From the NCBI GenBank assembly GCA_011390535.1, contig JAABSF010000179.1, positions 1 through 6,167 of the forward strand: a DNA stretch of 6,167 nt, given 5' to 3'. The notes beneath the pieces are model-generated. The model was not told the origin of the DNA. It did not search any database and saw only the letters and a list, made by a program, of their open reading frames with translations. This document shows, one piece after another, positions 5,317-6,167 of this stretch. This DNA comes from Deltaproteobacteria bacterium (GTDB taxonomy: Bacteria; Myxococcota_A; Polyangia; HGW-17; SLPX01). Position numbers and translations under genes: made by a program. Within the stretch, counting starts at the first letter, position 1. Every line of letters begins with the position of its first letter.

Positions 5317-5966
5317 ATTTTGAGCCGTGATTCTACGATATCTTTCAATTCATGGAACCTGAGTGGTTTTCTGAGAATGTGACTGGCACCCGCTCTGATT
5401 ATGCGCTTTACGTTTTCAGGGTTATCATGCCCCGTGATTGCGATAACCTCTACGTCTCGAGTGTCGGGATCATGCATGATCAGCTTGCAAACCTCGAAGC
5501 CGTCCAACCCGGGCATAACCAAATCCAAAAAAACAATGTTGGGCCTAAATGTCGAGAGCAATCGCCCCGCCTGAAAACCATTTACAGCTGAGGCAAATTC
5601 GATCTCTCCGTCCAGCGCTTCCAGGCTTCGAAAGAAAAACTCAGCAACTTGGGGTTCATCATCTACCACCAGAACCCGAAATTTTTCATCGGGCAACCTG
5701 CCTGCCAAGGGAATCTCATGCTCAAGCATGAACATTTCCAAATCCTTAAGGAAAATCCGTCGATGACCACCGGGCGTCTTGTAGCCTTTGATCAAACCTT
5801 TATCGAACCAGTAGACGATGGTGCTCAAAGCCACCTTGCAAATCCGGGCGGCGTCTTTAGTTGAGAGCACCTTTCCGCGAGGCTGCTCGCCGTTGTTTCT
5901 GGCGTCGGATTTGTCCTTTGCCTCATTAGCTACCTTATATTGTTCATCCCCATTGGGTTTAGTCAC
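5283..5966 (-). CDS. Response regulator with N-terminal MerR/BldC-like HTH and C-terminal receiver domain
   Basis: The 227-residue product joins a DNA-binding domain to a phosphoacceptor domain in the reverse of the usual order. Residues 1-32 are a polar, probably disordered leader. Residues 33-87 form an excisionase/BldC/MerR-like winged helix: VLSTKDAARICKVALSTIVY, then WFDKGLIKGYKTPGGHRR, with the GGHRR wing and a following helix. Residues 96-215 are a complete receiver domain: acidic pocket D102-D103-E104, phosphoacceptor D148 in VFLDLVMPGLDG, switch T178 in AITG and K200 in LRKPL, so it should be phosphorylatable. A short charged tail ends the protein. It probably controls transcription in response to a partner kinase, but no histidine kinase lies in the window. 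The start is GTG at 5966; AGAGAGAAG lies just upstream on the minus strand and the next in-frame Met is residue 78, inside the HTH region, so GTG is well supported. The gene is convergent with the lipoprotein remnant. Confidence 0.92.
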   Translation of the reverse strand: MTKPNGDEQYKVANEAKDKSDARNNGEQPRGKVLSTKDAARICKVALSTIVYWFDKGLIKGYKTPGGHRRIFLKDLEMFMLEHEIPLAGRLPDEKFRVLVVDDEPQVAEFFFRSLEALDGEIEFASAVNGFQAGRLLSTFRPNIVFLDLVMPGLDGFEVCKLIMHDPDTRDVEVIAITGHDNPENVKRIIRAGASHILRKPLRFHELKDIVESRLKMENEKRAVEEN

Positions 5967-6039
5967 TCTACTTCTCTCTCTCTATTTCCGGCACATTTTT
6001 CGACATAACAGATTTTTCAGATTCAGTAATTCTAGATTT

Positions 6040-6070
6040 ATTATAATATCAATACCCATTGTAAAGTCAA
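6040..6070 (-). promoter_or_regulatory. Sigma-70-type promoter of the HTH-receiver regulator
   Basis: On the minus strand TTGACT (6070-6065, five of six) is followed by an AT-rich -10 region: TATTAT (6048-6043) at 16 bp or TATAAT (6045-6040, exact) at 19 bp. Transcription would begin near 6033 and give a leader of about 65-70 nt carrying the GA-rich ribosome site. It is the best promoter in the window. Confidence 0.55.
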
Positions 6071-6082
6071 CCAACATGCTCA

Positions 6083-6106
6083 AATCATGGGATATACCCA
6101 ATCATG
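6083..6106. repeat. Direct repeat AATCATG upstream of the regulator promoter
   Basis: AATCATG occurs at 6083-6089 and 6100-6106, a period of 17 bp with GGATATACCC between the copies. The pair lies 13-36 bp upstream of the -35 box of the regulator gene, the place for an activator or an autoregulatory site. The copies are short and could be chance. Confidence 0.25.
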
Positions 6107-6167
6107 ACACTCCTATAAAGGTTGTTTTTTTTGTTTCAATACCTGTTCCTAAAATGGCATCTCGTCC

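Noticed and set aside
5352..5864. Several plus-strand open frames of 60-79 codons
   Set aside because: All lie opposite the well-supported HTH-receiver gene and have no family resemblance.

Overview
The window looks like chromosomal DNA of a Gram-negative-type environmental bacterium, at moderate GC. The gene families (AhpD-like enzyme, PAPS sulfotransferase, DUF354 and UPF0104 proteins, and an HTH-receiver regulator of a type I associate with deltaproteobacterial lineages) would fit Desulfobacterota or a neighbouring phylum, but no rRNA or marker gene is present and this placement is inference only.

Left part, all on the plus strand: the 3' end of an unrecognised acidic, aromatic-rich protein (2-286); an AhpD/CMD-family peroxidase-related enzyme (309-872); a PAPS-dependent sulfotransferase (about 974-1993); and a left-handed beta-helix O-acetyltransferase (2049-2570). 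Middle part, minus strand and convergent with the first set: a DUF354 GT-B-like protein (4679-3645) followed 29 bp downstream by a UPF0104/LPG_synthase_TM-type membrane protein (3615-2581). The two sets meet with only 10 bp between stop codons. Right part: a gene-poor AT-rich stretch (4680-5006), then what I read as a decayed lipoprotein gene (5007 to about 5282) whose signal peptide is followed at once by an in-frame TAA, and a minus-strand regulator with an N-terminal MerR/BldC-like HTH and a C-terminal receiver domain (5966-5283), with a recognisable promoter upstream.

The sulfotransferase, acetyltransferase, DUF354 protein and UPF0104 protein together suggest the edge of a surface-glycan or glycolipid locus: GT-B-like chemistry and a polytopic membrane protein on one strand, decorating enzymes (sulfation, O-acetylation) on the other. 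That link is inferred from gene families and proximity; no polymerase, flippase of the Wzx type or priming transferase is visible. The AhpD-like enzyme and the regulator need not belong to it.

I see no tRNA, rRNA, CRISPR array, insertion sequence or phage gene. The points most worth a second look are the interrupted lipoprotein gene, the HTH-first response regulator with direct repeats upstream of its promoter, and the possible sulfated/acetylated glycan module. I found no convincing evidence of an entirely new system.
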